Positions 8,003 through 16,276 of a DNA stretch of 40,504 nucleotides are shown in pieces. Positions within the stretch are counted from its first letter, which is position 1; each line of letters starts with the position of its first letter. This DNA comes from an uncultured Methylocystaceae bacterium (GTDB lineage Bacteria > Pseudomonadota > Alphaproteobacteria > Rhizobiales > Beijerinckiaceae), in contig CAIQCB010000024.1 in the NCBI GenBank assembly GCA_903870245.1, forward strand, positions 1 to 40,504, written 5' to 3'. Position numbers and translations under genes: made by a program. The notes under the pieces were generated by a model. That model was not told where the DNA came from. It made no database searches and was given only the letters and a program-made list of their open reading frames with translations.

Positions 8003-9306
8003 TCAATCGTCGCCCAGTTATCGACGCCTTCGGCGAAGATACGATCGCCGGTTGGGCCCTTCAGCAGATTGATGGTGGCGAGACGACCGTCGGCTAACTG
8101 CAAGGGCAGGTCGATAACCGAGAGGGAACGCAAAACCTGAATGTTGCGTTTCTCGGGATCGCCGCGCATCAGTCCGATGAGGAAGTAATTCGTGCTGATC
8201 GGCACCGGAATGCCGACAAGTTTTTCGCCCGACTGCGCGTCGGCGCGCCGCATCTGGATCGGGCCGATTGCTTTAACCCCCCCGACCGGACTGCCAGATT
8301 CGGGTTTGAAGGAAATATTGATTGTATGCGAGGCGGAGAGCGTCGGATCGGTGTTCTTGCGGAACACGAGCGTGGCTTTCAGCTTCGCGTCGGGAATATC
8401 GACATCGCCGCGTATCGCCGACCCCACGGTCTCCCCGGGGCCGCCGCCGACATTCTCCAGACGCCAGACGACGTTGGCGGCGTAAATGCGCTCGACTTTT
8501 TCAGGCTCATTGAGTGCGGCGACCCACATCTCGGCCTTTTGGGCGACCGGCAGGCGGGCGTTTTTGTCGGCGTCCGCAGAATCCAGTCGATCTCCGAACT
8601 TTCCGCTTACATCTGTCGAGGTTTCTCCGCCAGACGACTTCAGAGCGGCCTGCTCATCGGGACGCTCGTGAAACTGCCAGGCGAGCAGGCCAAGCGTTCC
8701 CAGCAGGGCGATGAGCACGCCCATTACCGCCAGGATTTGTCCGCGACGCCTCTGTGGCCGGGGCGGCAGGGGCAGGGGGGCCGCCGGGCGCAGGGTTTCC
8801 CGGGCGGCGGGGGAGGCTGCTGTGGCAGGCGACGCCTGTCGCGTTTCAACGTTCTCAAGAGTTTGCCGGAAACTTGAACCAGCGCCCGTGTTCCGGGCCG
8901 GGGGCGCGGCGGCGGGCGTTTCCGCGACGTCAGACCCGGCGTTTTTGGGCGCTCCCTTGGCTTGGGCGGCGCGTTCGCGCAATCGAGCCAGAGCTGCCGA
9001 GGGGGCGGGGGCCGCTTTGCCGACGCCGGCCGCCACCGGCGGCTGTGGCGCCTGAATTGTGCTTGAGTCGGTTGTTGAAACGGACGCTGAGGCCTTCGCC
9101 GCGATCTCGAGTTCAATGCGGGCGATTGCCTCTTCCAGCGCTCGACTTTCTGCGCGAATATCTGCTTCGCCGACCGGAGGTTGAATATTCTTGAGCTGAG
9201 TGACGAGCGCCGTGCGCGCGCGGGCGTAGAGCGCCTCGCGGGCCTCGATGGAGGAGAGCGGAAGCGCCGAGACTGCCCGCGAAATTAATGAGTAATAATC
9301 GGCCAT
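7978..9306 (-). CDS. Single-pass membrane protein of unknown function
   Basis: The protein has 442 residues in three parts. Residues 1-70 form a charged helical segment (SSIEAREALYARARTALV) of a type widespread in alphaproteobacterial hypothetical proteins. Residues 75-190 are a low-complexity Ala/Pro-rich linker. One membrane helix near 195-215 (GQILAVMGVLIALLGTLGLL) follows a PRPQRRR basic stretch, so the N terminus is probably cytoplasmic. The roughly 220-residue C-terminal part looks like a periplasmic beta-rich domain. I cannot assign a function. The ATG lacks a close Shine-Dalgarno, and a palindrome GAACATGTTC lies 11-20 bp upstream of it. Confidence 0.75.
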   Translation of the reverse strand: MADYYSLISRAVSALPLSSIEAREALYARARTALVTQLKNIQPPVGEADIRAESRALEEAIARIELEIAAKASASVSTTDSSTIQAPQPPVAAGVGKAAPAPSAALARLRERAAQAKGAPKNAGSDVAETPAAAPPARNTGAGSSFRQTLENVETRQASPATAASPAARETLRPAAPLPLPPRPQRRRGQILAVMGVLIALLGTLGLLAWQFHERPDEQAALKSSGGETSTDVSGKFGDRLDSADADKNARLPVAQKAEMWVAALNEPEKVERIYAANVVWRLENVGGGPGETVGSAIRGDVDIPDAKLKATLVFRKNTDPTLSASHTINISFKPESGSPVGGVKAIGPIQMRRADAQSGEKLVGIPVPISTNYFLIGLMRGDPEKRNIQVLRSLSVIDLPLQLADGRLATINLLKGPTGDRIFAEGVDNWATIDQATNARR

Positions 9307-9382
9307 AAAAGGTTAAGAACATGTTCCATCTGGAGCGTCAATATTCCCCCCTTGATATCGCCCGAAAAACAGGGGATTCCCG

Positions 9383-10039
9383 ATGGCTCCGGATCATGCG
9401 ACGCTGAAGGCGTTCTGGACAGGGAGAGCGGCGATGCATCTGCACAGTTGGTTCACAAGGCGCCGCATGCTCGCCCTCGCTTCAGTTTTCATCGCCCTGC
9501 TCGCCCTTGGCGCTGACGCCCATGCGATCAGCATGGATAAAAGTTCTACTATTCGCGACCAATGCGAACTCTCCATCGGTCCCGATCTCATTTCCGTCGT
9601 CGCCTACATGCCGGATCGCTCGCGCGATCGTTTCTGCGACGATTTTCCGGCGCCCGGTCGCATCATCCTCACAGTCGACCTGATCGCCGAGCGCCTGCGG
9701 GAGCTGCCAGTTGAGGCGCGGGTCGTGCGCGAAGCGGCGGGACCGCTTGACGAAAACGACGATCTCGCCGCCTCGACGGTCGCCCTCGTGCCGGCGCGCG
9801 TATATTCCGGCGGCGCCGTCGTCATCGATCATGACTTCGCCGAAAGCGGACGCTACGCCGCCTTCCTTACGGTGTCAGAGCCCTCGGGCGCGCGGCGCAC
9901 GACCCGTTTCGCTTTTGTCGTCGGAAGCAAGCTGACGTTTTTCACGCCCGCCTTGCTGGCCGGGGTATTTCTCGCCGGTCTCGTTTACGCCTACTGGCTG
10001 CATAGCGGCGAGGGGCGCGGGATGCGGAAAAAATATTAA
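9383..10039 (+). CDS. Exported protein with C-terminal membrane anchor, unknown function
   Basis: The frame gives 218 residues from 9383 (AGGGGAT site upstream); an ATG at 9434 with GGAGAG is as good and would give the more usual signal peptide. The export signal has TRRRMLALAS before the hydrophobic core, a weak resemblance to a Tat motif, and ends near ADAHA. The mature part is predicted beta-rich, with two cysteines. A hydrophobic helix near residues 188-207 and a basic tail (MRKKY) suggest anchoring in the inner membrane with the domain in the periplasm. I do not recognise the family. It ends in a 4-bp tail-to-tail overlap with the next gene. Confidence 0.65.
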   Translation: MAPDHATLKAFWTGRAAMHLHSWFTRRRMLALASVFIALLALGADAHAISMDKSSTIRDQCELSIGPDLISVVAYMPDRSRDRFCDDFPAPGRIILTVDLIAERLRELPVEARVVREAAGPLDENDDLAASTVALVPARVYSGGAVVIDHDFAESGRYAAFLTVSEPSGARRTTRFAFVVGSKLTFFTPALLAGVFLAGLVYAYWLHSGEGRGMRKKY

Positions 10040-10521
10040 TTGCTGTTCGCCCGCCCTTTCGGAACGGCGATAGACCAATAGAGCGCGCCGGTAAAAGCGC
10101 CGGTCAGGAAAAATAGCAGCGCAATCCGCGTCTCGACGGGGCTCGCTTCGCGCGCCTGATCCAGTCCCAGCGCAGCGCGCGCAATCCAGGGCGAGGCTCC
10201 GGCGAGCACGCCGCTGACGCCAGAATACCAGGCGACCTCGCGCAGCCCCATCGCCGCGCCGATAACGGCGACGAACACCAGGGGGGCGACGCAGACGGCG
10301 ATGGCGATGGCGCGAATCCCGGCGAAGAACCCCTCGATGAGGTTCGCAGGGTCGCCATTTTTCATCGCTGCGTCGAGGATGTGAAAAATCCCGCTCATCG
10401 CAACGAAGAACCCCGTTTCGCGTGTCGTTGGATCGAACAGAACGAGGAGCGCAAGCGCAAATACGCCCGAGCATGAGGCCGTCAGCAGGGCAAAGACCAT
10501 CACCAGCAGACGGCGCAGCAT
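10036..10521 (-). CDS. Small polytopic membrane protein, unknown function
   Basis: This protein has 161 residues from the ATG at 10521, chosen because GGAG lies five bases before it; a GTG one codon upstream is also open. It has about four hydrophobic helices, near residues 5-27, 65-90, 95-115 and 130-150, with no obvious catalytic motif. It lies 21 bp after the HNH nuclease gene on the same strand and may be co-transcribed. I do not recognise the family. Confidence 0.65.
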   Translation of the reverse strand: MLRRLLVMVFALLTASCSGVFALALLVLFDPTTRETGFFVAMSGIFHILDAAMKNGDPANLIEGFFAGIRAIAIAVCVAPLVFVAVIGAAMGLREVAWYSGVSGVLAGASPWIARAALGLDQAREASPVETRIALLFFLTGAFTGALYWSIAVPKGRANSN

Positions 10522-10542
10522 CACTTCTCCGGAGACGGGACG

Positions 10543-11112
10543 TCAGGGATCGAGCACCGTATCCCAATACAGATAGTCCATCCAGCTATCATGAAGGTAA
10601 TTGGGCGGGAACATTCTGCCGTTGCGATGCAGATCGGTCACGCTCGGCTGAAAAGGCTTCTGCGACGGCGTCATATGCGCCTCATGAGGCAGGCGGTCGC
10701 CCTTGCGCAGATTGCAGGGCGAGCAGGCGGCGACGACATTGTCCCAGGTCGTCGCGCCGCCTTTGGAGCGCGGCACGACATGATCGAAGGTCAACTCGTC
10801 ATGCGCCCCGCAATACTGACATGTGAAACGATCGCGCAGGAAAACGTTGAAGCGCGTAAACGCGGGGTGCCGCACCGGGCGCACATATTCCTTCAGGCAG
10901 ACGACCGAGGGCAGGCGAATTTCGAAGCTCGGGCTTTTGACGGTGCGATCGTATTCAGAAACGATATGGACCCGATCAAGCACCACAGCCTTGATTGCAT
11001 CCTGCCAGCCCCACAATGACAGGGGGTAATAGCTCAGAGGGCGATAGTCAGCGTTTAGGACGAGCGCGGGACAGGACTGGGGCGAAACGGTCTGGCGAAA
11101 GTGAATGGTCAC
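10543..11112 (-). CDS. HNH endonuclease family protein
   Basis: I take the GTG at 11112 as the start, giving 189 residues beginning MTIHFRQ, since the open frame upstream looks non-coding. It has a structural zinc site of C98xxC101 and C130xxC133, and the HNH core D110-H111 (DHVVPRSKGG), N125 and N134. The N-terminal part (SCPALVLNADYRPLSYYPLS) is typical of an HNH protein found in most alphaproteobacteria, often as a single chromosomal gene, so it is more likely housekeeping or repair than a homing or restriction enzyme. There is no methyltransferase or intron nearby. The biological role is unknown. Confidence 0.85.
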   Translation of the reverse strand: MTIHFRQTVSPQSCPALVLNADYRPLSYYPLSLWGWQDAIKAVVLDRVHIVSEYDRTVKSPSFEIRLPSVVCLKEYVRPVRHPAFTRFNVFLRDRFTCQYCGAHDELTFDHVVPRSKGGATTWDNVVAACSPCNLRKGDRLPHEAHMTPSQKPFQPSVTDLHRNGRMFPPNYLHDSWMDYLYWDTVLDP

Positions 11113-11231
11113 GCTGCCTGCCTCTCTTTTTATTCGAGAAGGGCTCCACGGACCGAGAAGTCCATGTAGGCCTCCTGCGACGTCGATACAATTTATAGGC
11201 AGTATGACGCGCTTGTGAAGGCGCCGGGCGC

Positions 11232-12482
11232 TCAAGGGTCGAAGCGTTCGTCGCCCGGGCCCGTCGCGCCATCGACGAGGGCCTGCAAAACCGCAGGGTC
11301 GCGCGGGAAACCGGCGCGTATCCAGGCCTTTTGGAGAGCGTTCAGGGTCGCGCCCAGGTTCTTTCCCGGCGTCAGACCGCGCGCAATCAGATCTTTTCCC
11401 TTAAGTGGAAAAACCGGCGCGGATGTGTTCTCCAGATAATCGGCGGCCTCGCGCCAGCGCGAATCGGCCGGCGTCGCTCCGCTGGCGGCGAAGGCCAGCG
11501 CCAGCGCGTCTCGGGCGGTGCGGGCGCCGCAGAGGAATAGCATTTCTCGCAAATGGGATACCGGCGGCGGGATCTCGATCCCTTGCAGCGCTTCCATGGC
11601 GCGCGCCGCTGCGGCCAGTCGCGCCGCTTCGTCATTCGAGAGCCTCAGACGGTCGCGCAGTCGTTCGGCGTCCTCCACTGTCAGCACGGCGAAGGCGGCA
11701 AGCCTGAGGATCGCGTCGGGCTTTTTACCCTGCGCCGCCTCAAATTCGGCGAGTCGCTCAAGTCGCGCCGGATTGCCCATGCCGAGGATGACCTCGATGA
11801 CCCCGGCTTGAGACATGGCGCGCATGACTTCAGGCGCCCGCCGGGCGATGAGCAGTTTCAGCAGTTCGGCGCGGACCCGCTCGCGCGACAATCGCGACAA
11901 TTGTGCGCGCGCAAGGATAGACTGGCTCAAACCCTCACGGTCGAAGTCTCCTGAGCCAAGCGAAGCGTTGAAGCGAAAAAATCGCAGCACGCGCAGATAA
12001 TCCTCGCGGATACGGGTCGCGGCGTCGCCAATGAACCGGATACGACGCGCGGCGAGATCCTCCAGGCCGCCGACGTAATCGTGGAGTTGTCCGTCCGGCG
12101 ACAGAGAAAGGGCGTTGACGGTGAAGTCGCGACGACGCGCGTCCTGTTCAAAATCGCCGCCAAAACGCACTTTGGCGTAACGGCCGTCGGTTTCGACATC
12201 CTCGCGCAGCGTCGTTACTTCATAGGGCGCGCCGGCCACAATGAGCGTGACGGTGCCATGTTCGATGCCCGTCGGCGCCGCCTTGACGCCGGCGGCGGCG
12301 GCGGCGCGCATCACGGCGTCGGGCAGGGCGGTGGTGGCGAGGTCGATTTCGTGCGGCGGCAGACCGCAGAGCGCGTCGCGCACGGCGCCGCCGATAACCC
12401 GCGTCTCGGCGCCGGTCGTCGCCAGCACGGCGAAGACGGTGGCCAGGCGCGGATCGTCGAGCAGGCGTGCGGCGTCGTTCAT
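11232..12482 (-). CDS. cca: CCA tRNA nucleotidyltransferase / poly(A) polymerase family
   Basis: This 416-residue class II nucleotidyltransferase adds or repairs the CCA end of tRNAs. The head domain shows GGAVRD (31-36) and the metal-binding pair as HEIDLATT, with E45 and D47 in place of the usual DxD. The RRDFTVNAL and REDYLRVLRFFRF motifs follow. The neck and body are helical. The start is the ATG at 12482, whose ATG overlaps the stop of the upstream DUF6111 gene (ATGA), so the two are translationally coupled. The longer open frame upstream is the shadow of that gene. CCA addition versus polyadenylation cannot be told from motifs alone, but with no other candidate here CCA addition is likely. 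Confidence 0.9.
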   Translation of the reverse strand: MNDAARLLDDPRLATVFAVLATTGAETRVIGGAVRDALCGLPPHEIDLATTALPDAVMRAAAAAGVKAAPTGIEHGTVTLIVAGAPYEVTTLREDVETDGRYAKVRFGGDFEQDARRRDFTVNALSLSPDGQLHDYVGGLEDLAARRIRFIGDAATRIREDYLRVLRFFRFNASLGSGDFDREGLSQSILARAQLSRLSRERVRAELLKLLIARRAPEVMRAMSQAGVIEVILGMGNPARLERLAEFEAAQGKKPDAILRLAAFAVLTVEDAERLRDRLRLSNDEAARLAAAARAMEALQGIEIPPPVSHLREMLFLCGARTARDALALAFAASGATPADSRWREAADYLENTSAPVFPLKGKDLIARGLTPGKNLGATLNALQKAWIRAGFPRDPAVLQALVDGATGPGDERFDP

Positions 12483-12736
12483 TCGAATCGACCTGGCAGC
12501 AAGCGGCCACTCTCGACATGGGCCGGCGTCCAGGGGCCCTGTCGCAGCCGCATCTGTCCTAGCGCGACAACCCCGGCAATGACGGCGAGAAGCCCGGCCA
12601 CGACAAGCCAGGAGACGACACGTCCCCGCCAAAGTTCGGCGACGAAGGGCCAGCGCCATCGCAGCAGATAAAACAAGGCATAGGCGACGAAGGGCGCCAG
12701 AAAGAGCTGGGCGGTTTCGATCATCGCGCGCCACAT
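12479..12736 (-). CDS. DUF6111-family small membrane protein
   Basis: This 85-residue protein has two hydrophobic helices (about residues 8-25 and 42-60) and a WTPAHVESGRLLPGRFE tail. It resembles the DUF6111 family, small inner membrane proteins found beside cca in Hyphomicrobiales. The ATG at 12736 has GGAGG ten bases upstream; an internal ATG at 12724 has no site. The stop overlaps the cca start by 4 bp. The function is unknown. Confidence 0.75.
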   Translation of the reverse strand: MWRAMIETAQLFLAPFVAYALFYLLRWRWPFVAELWRGRVVSWLVVAGLLAVIAGVVALGQMRLRQGPWTPAHVESGRLLPGRFE

Positions 12737-12778
12737 TGGCGGTCAGCCTCCGGAGGTTTGGTCGTGTCTAACACATTT

Positions 12779-12840
12779 CCACCCTCTCATCCGGTTCGTC
12801 TGCGGCGCCCCCCTTTTCACTTGAGGGGAGAGTGGGAGGG
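12779..12840. repeat. Decayed palindromic intergenic element
   Basis: The stretch has a pyrimidine arm (CCACCCTCTC) and a purine arm (GAGAGTGGGAGGG) around a G/C-rich middle with a second CCCC/GGGG pairing. This layout is like the short REP-type elements scattered between genes in many proteobacterial genomes. The pairing is imperfect, so it is probably an old copy. No second copy is visible in this window. Confidence 0.35.
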
Positions 12841-12928
12841 CGAGGGCCATGTGCGCAGGCGCACAGTCGCATCAATCGCCCGCAGCTAGTCTCTCATTAT
12901 CGACGAGCGCCAGACAGGGAGACGGGAA

Positions 12929-13045
12929 ATGAAAAATGAACCCGAAATCGAAAACGCCACGGCAAATATCATCTGCGGCGTAATTGGCGTGGTTTCCTGG
13001 GGCCTGCTGGCCGCCGGCCCTCTGGGGTTCTTCGCGATTGGATAG
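12929..13045 (+). CDS. Short membrane peptide of 38 residues
   Basis: An ATG with a GGGAG site seven bases upstream opens a 38-codon frame ending in TAG. The product starts with an acidic stretch (MKNEPEIENATAN) and continues as one hydrophobic helix (IICGVIGVVSWGLLAAGPLG). The acidic start and single helix suggest a small inner membrane protein. It lies in an otherwise empty gap and is too short for most gene callers. I do not recognise it. The codon use (GCC, GGC, CTG, ATC) fits the genome. Confidence 0.5.
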   Translation: MKNEPEIENATANIICGVIGVVSWGLLAAGPLGFFAIG

Positions 13046-13071
13046 AGACGCGATTGGATGGGCAATTGTCG

Positions 13072-13329
13072 TCAGTCGGCGCTGGGCAGCCGTCGGATCG
13101 TAAATTCGATGCGGTCGTCATCGAGTTCGCGCCAGAATTCGATTTCAGTCATATAGGCCGCCTTTGGATAGCGGTCGAACCATTCCCGGGCGCGGGCGCG
13201 CGCCTCCATCCGCGGCAGTGTAAATGTCTCCCGGCGCCAGAAATCTCCGCGCGTGGCGTTTTTCGCACGGAAGCGGCGGGCGATGTCGCCCGGCGTGGTG
13301 GTTTTGCCTGAGGCCCCTTTAACGCTCAT
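13072..13329 (-). CDS. Small conserved-looking protein, unknown function
   Basis: The protein is 85 residues from the ATG at 13329 (start MSVKG), which has a GGAG about eight bases upstream; the frame runs ten codons further. It is basic and Trp/Arg-rich in the middle (ATRGDFWRRETFTLPRMEAR) and acidic at the end (FWRELDDDRIEFTI), with no signal or membrane segment. I do not recognise the family. It is divergent from metG. Confidence 0.6.
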   Translation of the reverse strand: MSVKGASGKTTTPGDIARRFRAKNATRGDFWRRETFTLPRMEARARAREWFDRYPKAAYMTEIEFWRELDDDRIEFTIRRLPSAD

Positions 13330-13472
13330 GCCCGCGCTCCGGGTTCGATCCCGAACCATAGGTCAACCAGGCGCAGGCGAGAAGGCCAAGCCGGAAAAGA
13401 GGTTAAAAAAGAACTGGCCTTTTATGTCGCGCGCCGCTTTTCCGGTTATCGAAAGCGCGCTAGATCAAATGC

Positions 13473-15041
13473 ATGTCGAAACGCCCCGCTTATCTGATCA
13501 CGACCGCCATTCCCTATGCGAACGGCGCGCCCCACATCGGTCACGCCTACGAGCGGATCGCCACTGACGCTTTCGCCCGCTGGAAACGGCTCGACGGGCA
13601 TGAGGTGCTCTTCGTCACCGGCATGGACGAACATGGCCAGAAGATGCAGCGCACCGCAGAGAGGGAAGGGATCTCCCCCCAGGCGCTGGCCGACCGCACG
13701 GCCGCGCAATTCGCCCGCATGGGCGAGGCGCTGAACGCTCGCGCCGACGACATCGTGCGCACCACGCAAGCGCGTCACAAGGAGACCGTTCTGGAAATCT
13801 GGAGGCGAATGGCGGCGAACGGCGACCTTTATCTCTCCAAATACGCCGGATGGTACTCGGTTCGTGACGAAGCCTATTACGACGAGAGCGAACTTACCGA
13901 ACGCGACGGCAAGAGGTTCGCGCCCACTGGCACGCCGGTCGAATGGGTGGAGGAGGAAAGCTGGTTTTTCCGTCTCTCCGCTTACGCCGGCAAATTGCTT
14001 GAGCTTTACGAGAAACACCCCGATTTCATAACGCCGGCTCATTACCGTAACGAGATTGTCGCCTTTGTGAAGCGGGGACTTTCCGATCTTTCGGTGTCGC
14101 GGACGACTTTCGACTGGGGCATTCCGATCCCCGCCAACCCCGAGACAACGGCAAATCATGTGATGTATGTCTGGGTAGACGCCCTCGCCAATTACATCAC
14201 CGCTACCGGTTGGCTCACCGATCCGGACAGCGAGCGGGCGCGTTTCTGGCCGGCTGACGCGCATGTCATTGGCAAGGACATCACCCGCTTTCACGCCATC
14301 TACTGGCCGGCTTTTCTGATGTCTGCCGGCGCGCCCTTGCCCCGACAGATCGTCGTTCACGGATTTTTGTTCTCGCGAGGCGAGAAAATGTCGAAGTCCG
14401 TTGGCAATGTCGTCGATCCGCTGGAACTGGCCGAGCGCTATGGCGTCGATCCGTTGCGCTATTTCTTCCTGCGCGAGATTCCCTTCGGTCAGGACGGCAA
14501 TTACTCGCACGAAGCGATTGTCAACAGACTCAACGCCGATCTCGCCAATGATCTTGGCAATCTCGCCCAGCGTTCGCTTTCCATGATCGCCAAAAACTGC
14601 GGCGGCGTTGTCCCGAAGCCAGGCGCGTTGCTCAACGCCGACCTCGAAATCCTCGATCTTGCCGCAGGCGCGTTGCAAGCGGCGCGCGCCGCCATGCAGG
14701 ACTACGCGCCCCATCAGGCTCTTGCTGAAATTTTCCGGGTTGTCGCCGAGGCGAACCGGTATTTCGCCGGCGAGGAGCCCTGGGCGAAAAAGAAAACCGA
14801 TCCGGCGCGTATGGAGACCGTGCTGTATGTTACCGCCGAAACCCTCCGGAGACTGGCGATCCCCTTGCAACCCTTCATCCCGGAGGCTTCCGGGAAATTG
14901 CTCGATCTCCTCGGCGTGGGACCCGACGAGCGCGACTTCGGCCACGCCGCGCCCTCGAATGCGCTCCAGCCGGGCGCGCCTCTACCAACGCCGGCGCCGG
15001 TCTTCCCGCGCTATATTGAAGAGGAGCTTTCTGCGAATTAG
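13473..15041 (+). CDS. metG: Methionyl-tRNA synthetase
   Basis: This class I synthetase of 522 residues charges tRNA-Met. The HIGH signature is at residues 21-24 and KMSKS at 305-309, with the expected spacing. The connective peptide lacks the zinc-binding cysteine clusters, so it is the short zinc-free type, and there is no C-terminal dimerisation domain, as is common in alphaproteobacteria. The ribosome binding site is weak. In many relatives tmk and holB stand upstream of metG; here they are absent, and an unknown secreted-protein gene sits between metG and tatD. Confidence 0.96.
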   Translation: MSKRPAYLITTAIPYANGAPHIGHAYERIATDAFARWKRLDGHEVLFVTGMDEHGQKMQRTAEREGISPQALADRTAAQFARMGEALNARADDIVRTTQARHKETVLEIWRRMAANGDLYLSKYAGWYSVRDEAYYDESELTERDGKRFAPTGTPVEWVEEESWFFRLSAYAGKLLELYEKHPDFITPAHYRNEIVAFVKRGLSDLSVSRTTFDWGIPIPANPETTANHVMYVWVDALANYITATGWLTDPDSERARFWPADAHVIGKDITRFHAIYWPAFLMSAGAPLPRQIVVHGFLFSRGEKMSKSVGNVVDPLELAERYGVDPLRYFFLREIPFGQDGNYSHEAIVNRLNADLANDLGNLAQRSLSMIAKNCGGVVPKPGALLNADLEILDLAAGALQAARAAMQDYAPHQALAEIFRVVAEANRYFAGEEPWAKKKTDPARMETVLYVTAETLRRLAIPLQPFIPEASGKLLDLLGVGPDERDFGHAAPSNALQPGAPLPTPAPVFPRYIEEELSAN

Positions 15042-15065
15042 CGCAGGAACGGGACGGAAAATACA

Positions 15066-15470
15066 ATGGCCAGATCAGCTCTAGCTGCGCTCTTCGGCGT
15101 TGCGACCCTCGCGCTCTTGTCCGACGGCGTTGGAGCGCAAACAGCGCGCGCCGCCACGGCTCCCGCCCCCAACGACAAGGATGGGAACTGGGTTATCGAG
15201 GCGCGGTGTCACAGTTTTCTCTGCCCGGTGAAGCACAAGCGACTCATCGCCCATGTCCGGGGGGGCCGTCTTGAACGGCTGGAGGGATTGCCCGGAACCG
15301 CGACAGGCGAGTTGGGGCCGGGCGGGTCGGTGACCATCACAATCCATGCTTTTGGCGCCGTCGGCCATATTCATGGTCGCGTCGATAATGGCGGCGGCGC
15401 GGGCGTCTGGTCGTCGAACAGCATGATTTGCTCCGGTGGCGACTGGCTCGCCTTCCCCCCGGCCCGGTAA
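15066..15470 (+). CDS. Secreted protein of unknown function
   Basis: The protein has 134 residues with a clear signal peptide (SALAALFGVATLALL, cleavage near GVGAQ or ARAAT). The mature domain has three cysteines, in RCHSFLCPVKHKR and MICSGGDW, and looks beta-rich with several Gly and His. I do not recognise the family, though the pattern suggests a small periplasmic domain. It lies 24 bp after metG and 14 bp before tatD, so it is probably part of the same transcript although it has no evident link to translation. Confidence 0.7.
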   Translation: MARSALAALFGVATLALLSDGVGAQTARAATAPAPNDKDGNWVIEARCHSFLCPVKHKRLIAHVRGGRLERLEGLPGTATGELGPGGSVTITIHAFGAVGHIHGRVDNGGGAGVWSSNSMICSGGDWLAFPPAR

Positions 15471-15484
15471 GGAACTAAAATCCG

Positions 15485-16276
15485 ATGTTGATCGATACCC
15501 ATTGCCATCTCGACTTTCCGGATTTCGCTCCCGAACAGGCCGCAGTTGTGGCGCGCGCCTCGGCGCGCGGCGTCGGGCGGATGATTACGATCTCGACCCA
15601 CCTTTCGCGCGTCAATAACATTAAGTCTATTTCAGAAGAATTTGAAAACGTTTATTTTACAGTTGGGACTCATCCTCATCATTCACATGAAGAAGAAGAG
15701 CCGACCGTCGATCAAATCGTCAGTCTTTCCGATCATCCGAAATGCGTCGGGCTTGGCGAAGCCGGGCTCGATTACCACTACGACAAGGCGCCCCGGGCAG
15801 TGTCGCAGCGGGTTTTTAGAACGCATATCGACGCCGCCCGGCGGACCCGGTTGCCGCTGGTTATCCACACGCGCGACGCCGACGCCGATTGCGCGGCAAT
15901 TTTGAAAGAGGAAATGGGGAAGGGGGCCTTCCCAGCCCTGTTGCATTGTTTCACGAGTGGAAAGGCGCTAGCCGAAACCGCCGTTGAGCTTGGGCTTTAC
16001 ATCTCCTTCTCCGGCGTGCTGACATTCAAGAATTCCGCCGAGTTGCGCGAGACAGCCCGAGCCCTGCCTCTGTCGCGACTTCTGGTCGAGACCGATGCGC
16101 CGTTCCTGGCGCCGGTTCCACATCGCGGCAAGCGCAACGAGCCGGCCTTTGTTGTCGACACCGCGCGGGTTCTTGCGGAAATCAAGGGCGTCAGCGAGGC
16201 GGAGATCGCGCGGATCACTACCGAAAACGCCATGCGACTGTTCACAAAAATGCCGCCGATGGAGACGGCGGCATGA
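15485..16276 (+). CDS. tatD: TatD-family metal-dependent hydrolase
   Basis: This amidohydrolase-fold (TIM barrel) protein of 263 residues shows the two-metal ligand set: H6 and H8 in DTHCHLD, E92 in GEAGLDYHY, H128, H154 and D204 in ETDAPFLAP. TatD proteins act as 3'-5' DNA/RNA exonucleases or D-amino acid hydrolases. It sits after metG as in many alphaproteobacteria. Its stop overlaps the next gene's start (ATGA), which points to coupled translation. A short stretch near 15610-15700 is distinctly AT-rich for this genome. Confidence 0.92.
   Translation: MLIDTHCHLDFPDFAPEQAAVVARASARGVGRMITISTHLSRVNNIKSISEEFENVYFTVGTHPHHSHEEEEPTVDQIVSLSDHPKCVGLGEAGLDYHYDKAPRAVSQRVFRTHIDAARRTRLPLVIHTRDADADCAAILKEEMGKGAFPALLHCFTSGKALAETAVELGLYISFSGVLTFKNSAELRETARALPLSRLLVETDAPFLAPVPHRGKRNEPAFVVDTARVLAEIKGVSEAEIARITTENAMRLFTKMPPMETAA

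Noticed and set aside
9434-9480. Tat signal in the exported protein at 9.4 kb
   Set aside because: TRRRMLA lacks the full S-R-R-x-F-L-K pattern; an ordinary Sec signal explains it as well.
13446-14945. 499-codon minus-strand frame opposite metG
   Set aside because: It is the antisense shadow of a well-supported metG; long shadows are common in GC-rich genes.
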